DNA of 64,000 nucleotides from an uncultured Clostridia bacterium (GCA_947383835.1 CANDEV010000001.1:186001-250000), one strand, 5' to 3'. Positions 40,466 to 50,166 are shown, counted from the first letter of the stretch. Notes: generated from the sequence alone by a model not told the origin. Numbers and translations: made by a program.

Positions 40466-42124
40466 TCAATCCTTCAAAATAGCCCCCGTCGAACCCGACG
40501 TAACCATTTTCGCGTAGCGTTTCAGATAGCCGTGAAGCTCCTTGGTCTTTGGCGTGAACGCCGCAAGCCTGCGGTCGATCTCCTCCTGCGGCACGTCCAA
40601 AGTAATGGTGTTTTCGGGAATGTTTATGGAGATAGTGTCCCCCTCCTCAACAACGCCGATAACGCCGCCAACAGCCGCTTCGGGGGAAACGTGTCCTATC
40701 GCCGCGCCGCGTGTTGCACCGCTGAAACGTCCGTCGGTGATAAGCGCGACCTTGCTGCCAAGACCCATGCCCATTATCGCGGAGGTTGGGTTCAGCATTT
40801 CACGCATACCTGGTCCGCCCTTTGGTCCTTCATAGCGGATAACAACAACATCGCCCTCCTTTATCTTGCCGCCTGTGATAGCCGCCATGGCGTCCTCCTC
40901 GCAGTCGAAAACTCTTGCGGGACCGCTGTGTACGAGCATTTCCTCACAAACCGCGCTGCGTTTTACCACACAGCTGTCGGGAGCAAGATTACCGCGAAGT
41001 ACCGCAATTCCGCCTGTCTGACTGTATGGGTTCTCAATGGGACGGATAACGTCAGTGTCCTTATTCACGCAGCCCGAGATGTTCTCGCCTACGGTTTTGC
41101 CCGTTGCGGTCATGCAGTCGAGGTTCAGCAGGTTCTTCTTGGAAAGCTCGTTCATTACCGCGTAAACGCCGCCTGCTTCGTCCAACTCCTCGATATAGGT
41201 GTGTCCTGCAGGCGCAAGGTGGCAAAGATTGGGAGTTTTTGAACTTATATCGTTTGCAATGTCAAGATTGATGTTTATTCCGCACTCGTGGGCGATAGCG
41301 GGCAGGTGGAGCATACTGTTTGTTGAGCAGCCAAGAGCCATGTCCACGGTAAGAGCGTTCATGAAAGCCTTTTCGGTCATGATATCAAGAGGTTTTATGT
41401 CTTTTTCAAGCAATTCCATAATTTTCATGCCTGCGTGCTTTGCAAGCTCAATACGCTGCGAGTATACTGCGGGAATTGTGCCGTTGCCGCGAAGAGCCAT
41501 ACCAAGGACTTCTGTAAGACAGTTCATAGAGTTTGCTGTGTACATACCCGAACAAGAGCCGCAGGTTGGGCAACCCTTTTTCTCAAACTCTTCAAGCTTC
41601 TCGGCATTGATAGTACCTGCCGCAAACTGTCCCACAGCCTCGGAAATGCTGGAGAAGCTTGTTTTTTTGCCGTCAACACGTCCCGCAAGCATAGGTCCGC
41701 CGCTGACAAAAATTGTAGGGATATTCAATCTTGCCGCCGCCATAAGCAGTCCGGGAACGTTCTTGTCACAGTTCGGCACCATTACAAGTGCGTCAAAGCC
41801 GTGCGCCAAAGCCATAGCCTCGGTACTGTCTGCAATAAGGTCGCGTGTTACAAGTGAATACTTCATGCCCCTGTGACCCATTGCAATGCCATCACAGACA
41901 GCGATCGCGGGGAACACAACGGGAGTTCCCCCCGCCATTGCAACGCCAAGCTTTACAGCGTCAACTATTTTGTCGATGTTCATGTGTCCGGGGACTATCT
42001 CGTTGTAGGAGCTTACAATTCCTACCATTGGACGGGAAATTTCCTCGTTTGTAAGACCAAGCGCATGGAAAAGCGCACGGTGGGGAGCGTTGTTTGCTCC
42101 GTTTTTGATTGAATCACTGTACAT
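40466..42124 (-). CDS. ilvD: dihydroxy-acid dehydratase
   Basis: 552 residues. Dehydrates 2,3-dihydroxy-acids in the valine, leucine and isoleucine pathway, using an Fe-S cluster. Fe-S Cys residues in VPNCDKNVPG and CPTCGSCSGMYTANSM; C-terminal GPKGGPGMREMLNPTSA and GRFSGATRGAAIGHVSPEA. Full length. Follows the ankyrin gene by 25 bp. Confidence 0.96.
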   Translation of the reverse strand: MYSDSIKNGANNAPHRALFHALGLTNEEISRPMVGIVSSYNEIVPGHMNIDKIVDAVKLGVAMAGGTPVVFPAIAVCDGIAMGHRGMKYSLVTRDLIADSTEAMALAHGFDALVMVPNCDKNVPGLLMAAARLNIPTIFVSGGPMLAGRVDGKKTSFSSISEAVGQFAAGTINAEKLEEFEKKGCPTCGSCSGMYTANSMNCLTEVLGMALRGNGTIPAVYSQRIELAKHAGMKIMELLEKDIKPLDIMTEKAFMNALTVDMALGCSTNSMLHLPAIAHECGININLDIANDISSKTPNLCHLAPAGHTYIEELDEAGGVYAVMNELSKKNLLNLDCMTATGKTVGENISGCVNKDTDVIRPIENPYSQTGGIAVLRGNLAPDSCVVKRSAVCEEMLVHSGPARVFDCEEDAMAAITGGKIKEGDVVVIRYEGPKGGPGMREMLNPTSAIMGMGLGSKVALITDGRFSGATRGAAIGHVSPEAAVGGVIGVVEEGDTISINIPENTITLDVPQEEIDRRLAAFTPKTKELHGYLKRYAKMVTSGSTGAILKD

Positions 42125-42149
42125 ATTAATCTATCCTTTCATTTTATAA

Positions 42150-42911
42150 TTATTTCAGAAGTATGTCCACATTGTAACCGTATTTTTTCAATTTCGGCAG
42201 CTCTTTCTCGACCTGCTCGGGAAAGTTGTCACGTATATACGCCGCTATGTCGGGAGAATATTGAACAGCAAGCTCCAGCGGTGTACTCACTCCGTGTCCT
42301 ATACCCTTGCCAATATCCGCGCCGCTTTCCACAACGGCTTTGAAGCCTGCAAGATTATCGTTTAACGCGCAAAATCCCAATGGGGTCTTAAAAGCGTAAT
42401 CCATAACCGTGTTAAGCTGCGTTTTTGAAGCCTTTGCGGCGCGCTCGACAATAAGCTGCGTATCGTTGATATAGCAGGCATACACAAGACTATTCGCTAA
42501 TTTTTCCGAATTCTTTAAATTTCGCTGAAGCGCGGCCTTCGCCTTTTCATCGGCAGGAACCAAGCCGTATTCTTTAAAGAGAGCGGCAAACATAAGAAAA
42601 CCGTTGTACAAAGCCGGCTCGTAAGACGTCAGACATTCATGTCCGACAAATCGGTTATTCTCATAACGGTATATGTGAACGCCCGATGGCTTTACCATGG
42701 TTCTGAATATATCGCCGTACTTTTGCTGCACCGTCTGTCCGTTTATCGGAATATTAAAACCGCTGTAACTTGTATACTCATTGTTTTCCACCGTATATAC
42801 CATTGAACTGACGCTGCCCGACATTGGGCTTCTAAAATATGTTTGAACAACCAGCATACAGCTTTCGGTATCCAAATCGTTTATGAAAGTTTCGTACCAT
42901 TCACTGCTCAT
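42150..42911 (-). CDS. ankyrin-repeat-like protein
   Basis: 253 residues. The N-terminal ~120 residues hold an unfamiliar mixed domain (ESCMLVVQTYFRSPMSGSVSSMVYT). The C-terminal part has ankyrin-like helices: NSLVYACYINDTQLIVERA, TPLGFCALNDNLAGFKAVVESGADI and STPLELAVQYSPDIAAYI. It lacks signal and TM segments. Pairs with the DUF4375 gene 13 bp upstream; possibly an immunity- or regulation-type pair, but nothing shows it. Confidence 0.7.
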   Translation of the reverse strand: MSSEWYETFINDLDTESCMLVVQTYFRSPMSGSVSSMVYTVENNEYTSYSGFNIPINGQTVQQKYGDIFRTMVKPSGVHIYRYENNRFVGHECLTSYEPALYNGFLMFAALFKEYGLVPADEKAKAALQRNLKNSEKLANSLVYACYINDTQLIVERAAKASKTQLNTVMDYAFKTPLGFCALNDNLAGFKAVVESGADIGKGIGHGVSTPLELAVQYSPDIAAYIRDNFPEQVEKELPKLKKYGYNVDILLK

Positions 42912-42924
42912 TTTGCTTCTCCTC

Positions 42925-43479
42925 TCAGCTTCCGAAATATTTTTTGTACTTCAAAATATACTCTCTCGCCAATCTGCATAATTTTCCCTCGTCAAAAATC
43001 CTGCAAAAATCCTTGTCAACGGTTTTGTAATCGTTGCTTGCGGCAAATTCCAAAAAGTCCTCAATGCTCCTGCCCGACGCCTTTTTGCCGCTGTCGTAAT
43101 TTATTTTCAGAGCCTGCTCGATAACGTCCCCAAGCTTCGCGTACCCTATTGCGCGGAAGCCCTCGGCGGCAACGCCTATAAAGTCCCGCGAGGTATTGAA
43201 AAAGGCTTGTCCGAAGCCGCCGTCCAAAATCTCTTTTGACACATGATCAGCACAGTAGACGTTTATACAGGGCGTGGGCAGGGAGTTTATCACCCTGCCC
43301 ATATCCTGCCAGTCCTCCGAAAACTTGCTCTCTATCCATGACGTTACCGCGTGGACAATTTCTCTTTCGGGGATCATTTCCAACTCCGAGCTTTTCAATT
43401 CCGCATAGCGTTTCTGTTTTTCGAGAAATTCCTCTGCACCCTGAAAATTCCCCGAGGAAAGAAAATCAAATTTGCCCAT
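42925..43479 (-). CDS. DUF4375 (DMP19-like) protein
   Basis: 184 residues. The motif INVYCADHVSKEILDGGFGQAFFNTSRDF matches the DUF4375/DMP19 pattern (Y-x-C/D-x-E-N-x-G-F-x-Q-F-F-N). DMP19 of Neisseria is a DNA mimic; most members are uncharacterised. Cytoplasmic. First gene of the run leading to ankyrin, ilvD, and the GTPase-nuclease. Confidence 0.75.
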   Translation of the reverse strand: MGKFDFLSSGNFQGAEEFLEKQKRYAELKSSELEMIPEREIVHAVTSWIESKFSEDWQDMGRVINSLPTPCINVYCADHVSKEILDGGFGQAFFNTSRDFIGVAAEGFRAIGYAKLGDVIEQALKINYDSGKKASGRSIEDFLEFAASNDYKTVDKDFCRIFDEGKLCRLAREYILKYKKYFGS

Positions 43480-43552
43480 ATTTTTTCTCCGTAATTTTAT
43501 TTTTCACGTCCGCACAGGCGGGAGCAAGCCCCCGCCCTACAGTATATACCAT

Positions 43553-45376
43553 TCACTCCACGGTGACAGATTTTGCCAAATTTCTCGGCTTGTCAACGTC
43601 GCAGCCCCTCTGAACAGCCGTGTAGTACGCTATAAGCTGCATTGCAACAACCGATATAAGCGGCAGGAACATATCCTCCGCAGGAGGCAGTCCTATCTTG
43701 AAATCGGCACACTGGCTGTCAAGCTCCTCGCTTGCCTTGCAAATCATTACCACCTTTGCGCCGCGGCTTTTCACCGTCCGAACGTTTGACAAAGTCTTTT
43801 CAAAAAGCGAGGACTGTGTGGCAACGGCTATAACCGGAGTACCCTCCTCGATAAGTGAGATCGTGCCGTGCTTCAATTCCCCCGCCGCGTAGGCTTCGCT
43901 GTGAATGTAGGAAATTTCCTTTAACTTCAAAGAACCCTCCATACTAAGAGCGTTGTCAAGTCCCCTGCCTATGTACATAAGGCTGGAGGCGTTGAAAATT
44001 TTTGATGCAACGTACTGATACGGTGAAACATCCTCCAAACAATCCTTTATTTTTTCCGGTACTTCTTCAAGTCCCGCAACAAGCCGTTTGCACTCGTTTT
44101 CGTCTATTTTTCCCATTGCAAAGGCTACCTCAAAGGCAAACAGGTACATAAATGCCACCTGCACCGCATACGCCTTGGTAGAGCACACCGATATCTCAGG
44201 ACCAGCATTGGTATAAATTACCATATCAGCCTCACGCGCAATGGACGAACCCACAACGTTTACCACGGCGAGAGTATCCGCCCCTTTGCGTTTGGAAAGC
44301 TTCAAAGCCTCTAAAGTGTCGGCAGTCTCTCCTGACTGGGAAATTATTACAACTAAATCACCCTCGGAAACAAGGGGATTTCTGTAACGAAATTCGGAGG
44401 CAATGTCCACAATAACCGGAGTTCTTGCCAAATCCTCAATAAGATATTTTCCAACCATTCCAGAATGCATAGCAGAGCCGCAGCCAACAATAAATATCTG
44501 ACGGTAGCTGCGTATTTTTTCTGCGGTAAGTCCGCACTCGCTCAAATTAGGCATACCGTCCTTAATTCTCGGCGAAATGGTGTTCCGCAAAGCGTCAGGC
44601 TGCTCGTGTATCTCTTTCAGCATAAAATGCTCATAACCGCCCTTTTGAGCGGAAGCCACGTCCCAGGTTGCAGTAAGAAGCTCCTTTTCTATAGGTTCGC
44701 CGTGCATATCGGTAAAATGTATGCCGCCTTCATCAAGCACAGCGATCTCGCCCCGTTCAAGACAGTAATAATCACGAGTATGCTCCAAAATCGCGGTAAC
44801 GTCAGAAGCAATATAGCTTGCGCTTTCACCCTTGCCAACGATAAGGGGACTGTCCTTTCTGACCGCATATATCACATTTTTATGCTCGCGGAAAATAATT
44901 CCAAGCGAGTACGCGCCCTCAATGTCCTCAACAGCCTTTGTAATGGCTTCGATAGGGTCGCCGTTGTAGTAATAATCCAAAAGCTTTGCAACAGTCTCCG
45001 TGTCGGTCTCGCTTTCAAAGCCGTAGCCCTTGCCCGACAGAAAAGCCTTTATTTCGCGGTAATTCTCAATAATTCCGTTGTGGACGATACAAACTCTGCC
45101 GTTGCCTATGGGGTGAGCGTTTACGTCCGAGGGTTCTCCGTGGGTAGCCCAGCGGGTGTGACCGATACCGCAGGTAGCATTCAGCTTCTGCTCCGTTTTA
45201 AGCTTTGGAGCAAGCCCCTCCGCTATCTTTCCCTTAGCCTTGACAGTCTTTATCCTGTCTCCCTCAAAAACGGCGATACCCGCCGAATCGTAACCTCTGT
45301 ACTCCAGCTTTTTCAGAGCATCCACCAAAACGTCGGCGCACGCCTCTTTGCCGACAAATCCAACTATTCCACACAT
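43553..45376 (-). CDS. glmS: glutamine-fructose-6-phosphate aminotransferase
   Basis: 607 residues, full length. N-terminal glutaminase with Cys1 exposed after Met removal (MCGIVGFVG), HTRWATHGEPS, NGIIENY; two SIS domains with SQSGETADT and STKAYAVQV; ends RNLAKSVTVE. It makes glucosamine-6-phosphate for peptidoglycan. I looked for a glmS ribozyme in the 45377-45579 leader and found none. Confidence 0.97.
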   Translation of the reverse strand: MCGIVGFVGKEACADVLVDALKKLEYRGYDSAGIAVFEGDRIKTVKAKGKIAEGLAPKLKTEQKLNATCGIGHTRWATHGEPSDVNAHPIGNGRVCIVHNGIIENYREIKAFLSGKGYGFESETDTETVAKLLDYYYNGDPIEAITKAVEDIEGAYSLGIIFREHKNVIYAVRKDSPLIVGKGESASYIASDVTAILEHTRDYYCLERGEIAVLDEGGIHFTDMHGEPIEKELLTATWDVASAQKGGYEHFMLKEIHEQPDALRNTISPRIKDGMPNLSECGLTAEKIRSYRQIFIVGCGSAMHSGMVGKYLIEDLARTPVIVDIASEFRYRNPLVSEGDLVVIISQSGETADTLEALKLSKRKGADTLAVVNVVGSSIAREADMVIYTNAGPEISVCSTKAYAVQVAFMYLFAFEVAFAMGKIDENECKRLVAGLEEVPEKIKDCLEDVSPYQYVASKIFNASSLMYIGRGLDNALSMEGSLKLKEISYIHSEAYAAGELKHGTISLIEEGTPVIAVATQSSLFEKTLSNVRTVKSRGAKVVMICKASEELDSQCADFKIGLPPAEDMFLPLISVVAMQLIAYYTAVQRGCDVDKPRNLAKSVTVE

Positions 45377-45417
45377 AAAAATACTCCTTTATATTCAGAA
45401 ATAAGAAATTAGAGAAT

Positions 45418-45445
45418 AGAGGATAGAAAATTTTCTCTATCCTCT
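45418..45445 (-). terminator. hairpin upstream of glmS, possible terminator of upp
   Basis: AGAGGATAGA pairs with TCTATCCTCT around GAAAATTT on the minus strand, in the gap after upp. The T-run is short, so it may act in the glmS leader instead. Confidence 0.45.
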
Positions 45446-45492
45446 GTCCGTTAAATAATATGAAATTTTTCTTTCAATAATGCAATTTGATT

Positions 45493-45560
45493 GCCTACCC
45501 GCCCCTTGATAGGGGCTTGACAAAGTTAAGTATACTTATTTTTAAATTTGGGGTAGAACA
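45493..45560. repeat. P2 family repeat copy (inverted)
   Basis: On the minus strand it reads TGTTCTACCCCAAA...CCCCTATCAAGGGGCGGGTAGG, aligned without gaps to 24840-24906. Confidence 0.65.
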
Positions 45561-45579
45561 TGGGTGCAGGCTCAGCCTG

Positions 45580-46209
45580 CTACTTAGTACCGAAAATTCT
45601 GTCCCCCGCATCGCCCAAACCGGGGACAATATACAGATTTTCGTCCAGCCTTTCGTCCACCGCGCCGCAGTATATCTCCACCTCGGGGTGCTGCTTGTGG
45701 ACGTTTTCTATACCTTCGGGGCAAGCCAAAATGCACATGATCTTAACGCTCTTTGCTCCTGCCTTTTTGATTATATCAACAGTTTTCGCCGCCGTGCCGC
45801 CTGTAGCAAGCATTACATCAGTAACAATAACGTCTCTCTCTGCAATATCAAAGGGGAGCTTTGTGTAGTACTCAACCGCGTTCTTCGTTTCGGGATCGCG
45901 GAAAATTCCCACATGACCTATCTTCGCCGCGGGAACAAGCTTTACCGCGCCGTCCACCATGCTAAGACCCGCGCGGAGCACCGGTACAAAGGCAAGCTTT
46001 CTGCCCGAAATGACCTTTGTTTTGGCGATTGCAACAGGAGTCTGTACCTCAACCGTTTTAAGGGGCAGATCTCTTGTCGCCTCATAACACATAAGCATTG
46101 CCGTCTCGGAAACAAGCTCGCGGAATTCCTTAGAGCCTGTGTTGATGTCCCTCAAAAGGGAAATTTTATGCTGTACGAGAGGGTGTTCGATAATGGTAAC
46201 GTTATTCAT
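45580..46209 (-). CDS. upp: uracil phosphoribosyltransferase
   Basis: 209 residues from ATG 46209 (AAAGGAAC upstream). Makes UMP from uracil and PRPP. Motifs: VQHKISLLRD, ISGRKLAFVPVLRAGLSMVDG, VTDVMLATGGTA (PRPP loop), PGLGDAGDRIFGT. Salvage partner of rpiB, 13 bp after it. A pyrimidine-nucleoside phosphorylase is at the right edge. Confidence 0.96.
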   Translation of the reverse strand: MNNVTIIEHPLVQHKISLLRDINTGSKEFRELVSETAMLMCYEATRDLPLKTVEVQTPVAIAKTKVISGRKLAFVPVLRAGLSMVDGAVKLVPAAKIGHVGIFRDPETKNAVEYYTKLPFDIAERDVIVTDVMLATGGTAAKTVDIIKKAGAKSVKIMCILACPEGIENVHKQHPEVEIYCGAVDERLDENLYIVPGLGDAGDRIFGTK

Positions 46210-46222
46210 AGCAATGTTCCTT

Positions 46223-46660
46223 TCAGTTGTTTTCAATATTGGTTATCTGATCGACGCGCCGTTGATGTCTGCCGCCCTCAAAGGACGTGTTCAAAAACGT
46301 TTCAACTATCTCCGCGGCAACGCCTGCGCCTATTACCCTACCGCCCATACAGAGGACGTTAGCGTCGTTATGTAATCTGGTGTATTTTGCCATATAACTG
46401 TCTGTGCAGAGAGCGGCGCGAATACCCTTGACCTTGTTGGCAGCCATGGAAATGCCGATACCCGTGCCGCAGATCAAAATTCCCAGCTCTGCTTCGCCGT
46501 TTTGTATACGGCTACAAACCTCCTCTGCAACAAGTGGATAATCACAGCTTTCGCCGTCCATACAGCCGAACTCCACAAATGGTATATTATTTTCACTGAG
46601 CCACGCGGTAACTTCCTTTTTAAGTGAATGACCTGCGTGGTCGCTTCCTATTGCGATCAT
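46223..46660 (-). CDS. rpiB: ribose-5-phosphate isomerase B
   Basis: 145 residues from ATG 46660 (TTGGAGGAAGC). Motifs: IAIGSDHAGHSLKK, ILICGTGIGISMAANKVKGIRAALC, HNDANVLCMGGRVIG. It interconverts ribose-5-phosphate and ribulose-5-phosphate, feeding PRPP for upp. First gene of rpiB-upp. Confidence 0.94.
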   Translation of the reverse strand: MIAIGSDHAGHSLKKEVTAWLSENNIPFVEFGCMDGESCDYPLVAEEVCSRIQNGEAELGILICGTGIGISMAANKVKGIRAALCTDSYMAKYTRLHNDANVLCMGGRVIGAGVAAEIVETFLNTSFEGGRHQRRVDQITNIENN

Positions 46661-46690
46661 AAGCTTCCTCCAAAATAAATTCATACAAAC

Positions 46691-46719
46691 ATTATACCAT
46701 AAAAAAGACTTTTAATCAA
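46691..46719 (-). promoter_or_regulatory. promoter of rpiB-upp
   Basis: Minus strand: TTGATT (46714-46719), 17-bp spacer, TATAAT (46691-46696) with extended TGG. Confidence 0.7.
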
Positions 46720-46745
46720 GTAATTTATTTAATTAACAGAGCATT

Positions 46746-47243
46746 TTATCTGTACTTTGACACATTGTTAAAAACTGGCTCTGTATCGTCTGTAAATCTC
46801 CTTAAAAAACCACCCACCGTGTCCGACAGATCGCCACCGCTTGCAGTATTTACAAAAATGCTCTGAACGGTTTTTATAGAACCCCAGGGAAATCCCCACC
46901 AGCCCACAAAAAGAGTGCTGAAAATACACATGATGCGAACGTTCAAAGCCTGTCGGCTGCCCAAAATATAAAATCCCGAACTGTTGGTGGAGGTTGCAAT
47001 TATGTAGGAATAACTGTAACGGTACCGCACCAAACGGGTAGCAGTGTTTATCGGCGAACCGAGATAATCGAGAGTCTCTCCGTTCTGAAGTCTTTCGCCG
47101 TTTTCCAAAATAAAACCAATAAGCGCCTTGCTTGCGGAATCACCCTTTGTGCCGATAACAGCCACCAAAATGTACCCCGAAATTATCAAAGCAATAATTA
47201 AATACGGCAACAAAATAGTTACCGTGATCTCAAAATCGCTCAT
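46746..47243 (-). CDS. membrane protein of unknown function, 165 residues
   Basis: Start at ATG 47243 behind GGGAGGTTATATT. Two TM regions: about 8-30 (LLPYLIIALIISGYILVAVIG) and about 105-125 (IMCIFSTLFVGWWGFPWG). I do not recognise a family. Starts 25 bp after tsaB and is probably in its operon. Confidence 0.6.
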   Translation of the reverse strand: MSDFEITVTILLPYLIIALIISGYILVAVIGTKGDSASKALIGFILENGERLQNGETLDYLGSPINTATRLVRYRYSYSYIIATSTNSSGFYILGSRQALNVRIMCIFSTLFVGWWGFPWGSIKTVQSIFVNTASGGDLSDTVGGFLRRFTDDTEPVFNNVSKYR

Positions 47244-47268
47244 AATATAACCTCCCAATAACAATAAT

Positions 47269-47925
47269 TTACAGTTTGTCTTTCTCTGCTTTTGTGATCT
47301 CCAAATAAGCCGCCTCCAGCTTGTCGGGACTGTACATTTCTTTCCCGAACGCCGCCATGCAAAGGCTTGTCCCAAGCTGCAATCTTAACGGAGCAGGGGC
47401 AGCTTGAAACCTTTCCCCCGTTAATATCTCGGCGTTGTCTCCGACTGTGACAATGTCCCCGTCCAACGCTTCAAGCCCCCTTTTCAAATCGTCGATAGGC
47501 ATTATCCTGTCGGGAGCAAGACGCTCCAATTTCTTTCCGTCGGAACGGAATATACCGCAGTACACCAAGTCCAAACGTGCAGCCATTACCGCGCATATAA
47601 CGCCCTTGTGCAGCAAAACGTTGTACGCAAGGGACTCTAAAGTCGAAATCCCGATACAAGGCTTGTCCAGCGCAAAGCACATCGCCTTTACCGCCGCAAT
47701 GCCGATACGCAGTCCCGTATACGACCCGGGACCCGCCGCTGCCGCAATTCCGTCAACATCAGAAAGCTCCAGTCCCGCGTTTTTCAGCACGTCCTTGCAA
47801 ATGGGCAATATCACCTGCGAATGAGTAAGCTTTGTGTACACCGTGGTTTGCGCCAAAACTCTATCTTCGGTTGAAACAGCCACAGAGGCGATCTTACCCG
47901 AAGTGTCGATACCTAAAATTGTCAA
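47269..47925 (-). CDS. tsaB: tRNA threonylcarbamoyladenosine biosynthesis protein TsaB
   Basis: 218 residues, TTG start overlapping the tsaE stop in TTGA. ASKHA fold: ILGIDTSGKIASVAV, LTHSQVILP, AAAGPGSYTGLRIG. TsaB is a non-catalytic scaffold for TsaD in t6A synthesis at position 37 of ANN-decoding tRNAs. It acts with TsaE just upstream. TsaD is not in the window. Confidence 0.93.
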   Translation of the reverse strand: MTILGIDTSGKIASVAVSTEDRVLAQTTVYTKLTHSQVILPICKDVLKNAGLELSDVDGIAAAAGPGSYTGLRIGIAAVKAMCFALDKPCIGISTLESLAYNVLLHKGVICAVMAARLDLVYCGIFRSDGKKLERLAPDRIMPIDDLKRGLEALDGDIVTVGDNAEILTGERFQAAPAPLRLQLGTSLCMAAFGKEMYSPDKLEAAYLEITKAEKDKL

Positions 47926-48350
47926 AAACGCTCATCTCCCTCCACGGTAATTTCCCGCTTATCCTCCCCTAAATGCTTAATGGTAATATTTACCGCATTT
48001 TTCGGCAGACAGCCCTCGATATTTTCAGTCCACTCGCAGACAATGACACTGTCCTCGGACATATAGTCGTAAAAGCCCGTTGTTTCAAGGGCTTCGGCGT
48101 TCATTATCCTATACATATCAAAGTGATACATAGTAACGTTTTTTCCCCGATATTCGTTCACAAGGGCGAACGTTGGGGACGACACCTCGTCGGGAAGCCC
48201 CATTCCAACCGCAAGACCGCGGGTAAATGTAGTCTTGCCCGCGCCAAGACCGCCTTGATACGCAACCACATCTCCGCCGTGAAGAAGTCCGCCGATTTTT
48301 TTTGCAAATTCAATTGTCTCCTCCGGGGAATTTGTCCGCACCTTGATCAT
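47922..48350 (-). CDS. tsaE: tRNA threonylcarbamoyladenosine biosynthesis ATPase TsaE
   Basis: 142 residues. P-loop GGLGAGKTTFTRGLA (about 33-47), SPTFALVNEY and VCEWTENIEG. ATPase that supports the TsaB/TsaD complex. ATGA overlap with the upstream GNAT gene and a 4-bp overlap with tsaB: translationally coupled. Confidence 0.94.
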   Translation of the reverse strand: MIKVRTNSPEETIEFAKKIGGLLHGGDVVAYQGGLGAGKTTFTRGLAVGMGLPDEVSSPTFALVNEYRGKNVTMYHFDMYRIMNAEALETTGFYDYMSEDSVIVCEWTENIEGCLPKNAVNITIKHLGEDKREITVEGDERF

Positions 48351-49168
48351 TGGCGACCCTCCCCATGGTATTCATGGACATCGATTATCCTAAAGCTTTC
48401 GCAGAAAAAGCTTATATCATCGTCCTCCAATGAGCAGATGCGGTATTTCATGTTCGGCGCGGGAGCTGTCGAGACCCTCATTATATCAAATCCCGTCAGC
48501 GGCGTAACGTTATCGGTGCAGCCTATCTCAAAGCGGCGGACGTTCTCAAATATAATATCAGCGGAAAAACCGCCGCCGTCCTCGCTGTAAAAGGTCATAA
48601 ACACATGGGGCACCATTTCTCCCCTGCTGTTCAGCCCGCTGTAGTACTTGAAATCGCCGAAAGCGTCAAAGTTGTACCAATAAAAATCAAAGGAAATGTC
48701 GCTTATCTGCTCAATACCGTATATATCCTTGAAGTTTCGCCTAAGGCGGCAGTTATCCTCAGGCAGCACCATTTTTTTCCACATCCCCCTGTTATGGGGT
48801 TCAAAGCCCTGCTTTGTGTACCAAGGTATAAGGCTGTCCTCGCAGAAAAGCTGGACGTTCAGCTTGTTGTCCCCCGACTGGCAATAGTATACCAAGCGGG
48901 TAACTATCTGCTCGCCGATCCCCCTCCTGCGGTAATCGGGACGAACGCATATACCGCTCATCACCGCCGCCGTAAGTCCGTCGGAGGCGACTCTGCCCAA
49001 GCCCACCAGATTGTAACCGTCGTAGGCGTACACCGAGTAAAAGCTGTTTTTGTTGGCACGGTCGATATCCTCGTCCGTATAGCCCATTAAGCCGTACCAT
49101 TCAAGGGCGCGGTACAGCCTGATTATATCGTCCTCTTCGCGAGGTTCGGAAAAGTAATCTATCTCCAC
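48347..49168 (-). CDS. GNAT acetyltransferase with an extra C-terminal domain
   Basis: 273 residues with GTG start at 49168 (GGGGAG nine bases before). The N-terminal GNAT domain has GICVRPDYRRRGIGEQIVTRL (acetyl-CoA loop RRRGIG) and LIPWYTKQGFEP. The C-terminal ~130 residues (from about 143) have no motif I recognise. It is not RimI-length (about 150), although rimI often sits with tsaB/tsaE. Overlaps tsaE by ATGA. Confidence 0.82.
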   Translation of the reverse strand: MEIDYFSEPREEDDIIRLYRALEWYGLMGYTDEDIDRANKNSFYSVYAYDGYNLVGLGRVASDGLTAAVMSGICVRPDYRRRGIGEQIVTRLVYYCQSGDNKLNVQLFCEDSLIPWYTKQGFEPHNRGMWKKMVLPEDNCRLRRNFKDIYGIEQISDISFDFYWYNFDAFGDFKYYSGLNSRGEMVPHVFMTFYSEDGGGFSADIIFENVRRFEIGCTDNVTPLTGFDIMRVSTAPAPNMKYRICSLEDDDISFFCESFRIIDVHEYHGEGRQ

Positions 49169-49258
49169 TAAAATTCTCTCCCCAAACAGACGCAAGGATT
49201 TCCTGCACTGTTGCGGCAAAGCTTGCTCTGTTCAAATATTTTATAATATTTGGTAATT

Positions 49259-50152
49259 TTATTCATTCAAAAGCCTTGTACCGATGTTGTCAATATGCAG
49301 CTCATGGACTTCCCAAGCTGTAAGTCCCATTCTGTCAAGAGAAAAACGAAGCTTTCCGCAGAAATACTCGTTGTCCGCGTCCACAATCGACATTATGGAC
49401 GGTCCCGCGCCGCTTAGATACGCCGCATACGCTCCCAAGCTGTAAGCGGTATCGAAAACATCTTTGCCATGGTCGATAAGCTCCATTCGGTAAGGCTGGT
49501 GCAGACGGTCGTTGACTGCGGTTTTCAGATTTTCGTACTTCCCCGTAAGCAGAGAAGCGGAGAACAACGCCGCTCTCGAAAGGTTGTAAACGGCGTCCCT
49601 GTGAGCAATTTCCGCAGGAAGGCAAGCCCGCGCCATTTCGGTTTTCAGCTCAAAATCGGGTATTGCAACCACGAATTTAAGCGTAGTGAAAACCTCCTGC
49701 TTCACCCAATGAACTCGCTTTCCGTCAAAAACTGCGGTGACAATTCCCCCTAACAGAGCAGGAGCGGTGTTGTCGGGGTGACCCTCTATCTGCGCCGCCA
49801 AGTCCACCAGATCGTCCAGACCCATAGGCTCGCCTATAAGATGATTTGCACCCACAAGTCCCGCGATAATGCAGGCGGAAGAGCTTCCCAAGCCTCTTGC
49901 CATGGGAATATTGTTCACCTGCCGAATTTTCAGACCGGGGAGCTTTCTGCCGCATATGTCGTACAAAATGTGCGCCGAATCGTACACCAAATTTGAAGCG
50001 TCGGTTGGGACAGCCGTACCGTCAAGACTTTCGATGAAAATCCCGTCGGCTTCTTCCATATCAACATAGTTGTAGTAATTCAGCGCAAGCCCCAGCGCGT
50101 CGAAGCCTGCTCCGAGGTTTGCGCTGGTGGCGGGTATCTGTATTTTTATCAT
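49259..50152 (-). CDS. thrB: homoserine kinase
   Basis: 297 residues, GHMP kinase: NLGAGFDALGLAL, IPMARGLGSSSACIIAG (ATP loop), YLSGAGPSIMSIVD. Phosphorylates homoserine for threonine. Starts 14 bp after hom, so the pheB-hom-thrB operon is coherent. Confidence 0.95.
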   Translation of the reverse strand: MIKIQIPATSANLGAGFDALGLALNYYNYVDMEEADGIFIESLDGTAVPTDASNLVYDSAHILYDICGRKLPGLKIRQVNNIPMARGLGSSSACIIAGLVGANHLIGEPMGLDDLVDLAAQIEGHPDNTAPALLGGIVTAVFDGKRVHWVKQEVFTTLKFVVAIPDFELKTEMARACLPAEIAHRDAVYNLSRAALFSASLLTGKYENLKTAVNDRLHQPYRMELIDHGKDVFDTAYSLGAYAAYLSGAGPSIMSIVDADNEYFCGKLRFSLDRMGLTAWEVHELHIDNIGTRLLNE

Positions 50153-50166
50153 TTGCGGATTTCCTT

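Noticed and set aside
45377..45579. glmS ribozyme in the glmS leader
   Set aside because: No ribozyme core sequence; leader short with a simple hairpin and a P2 repeat.
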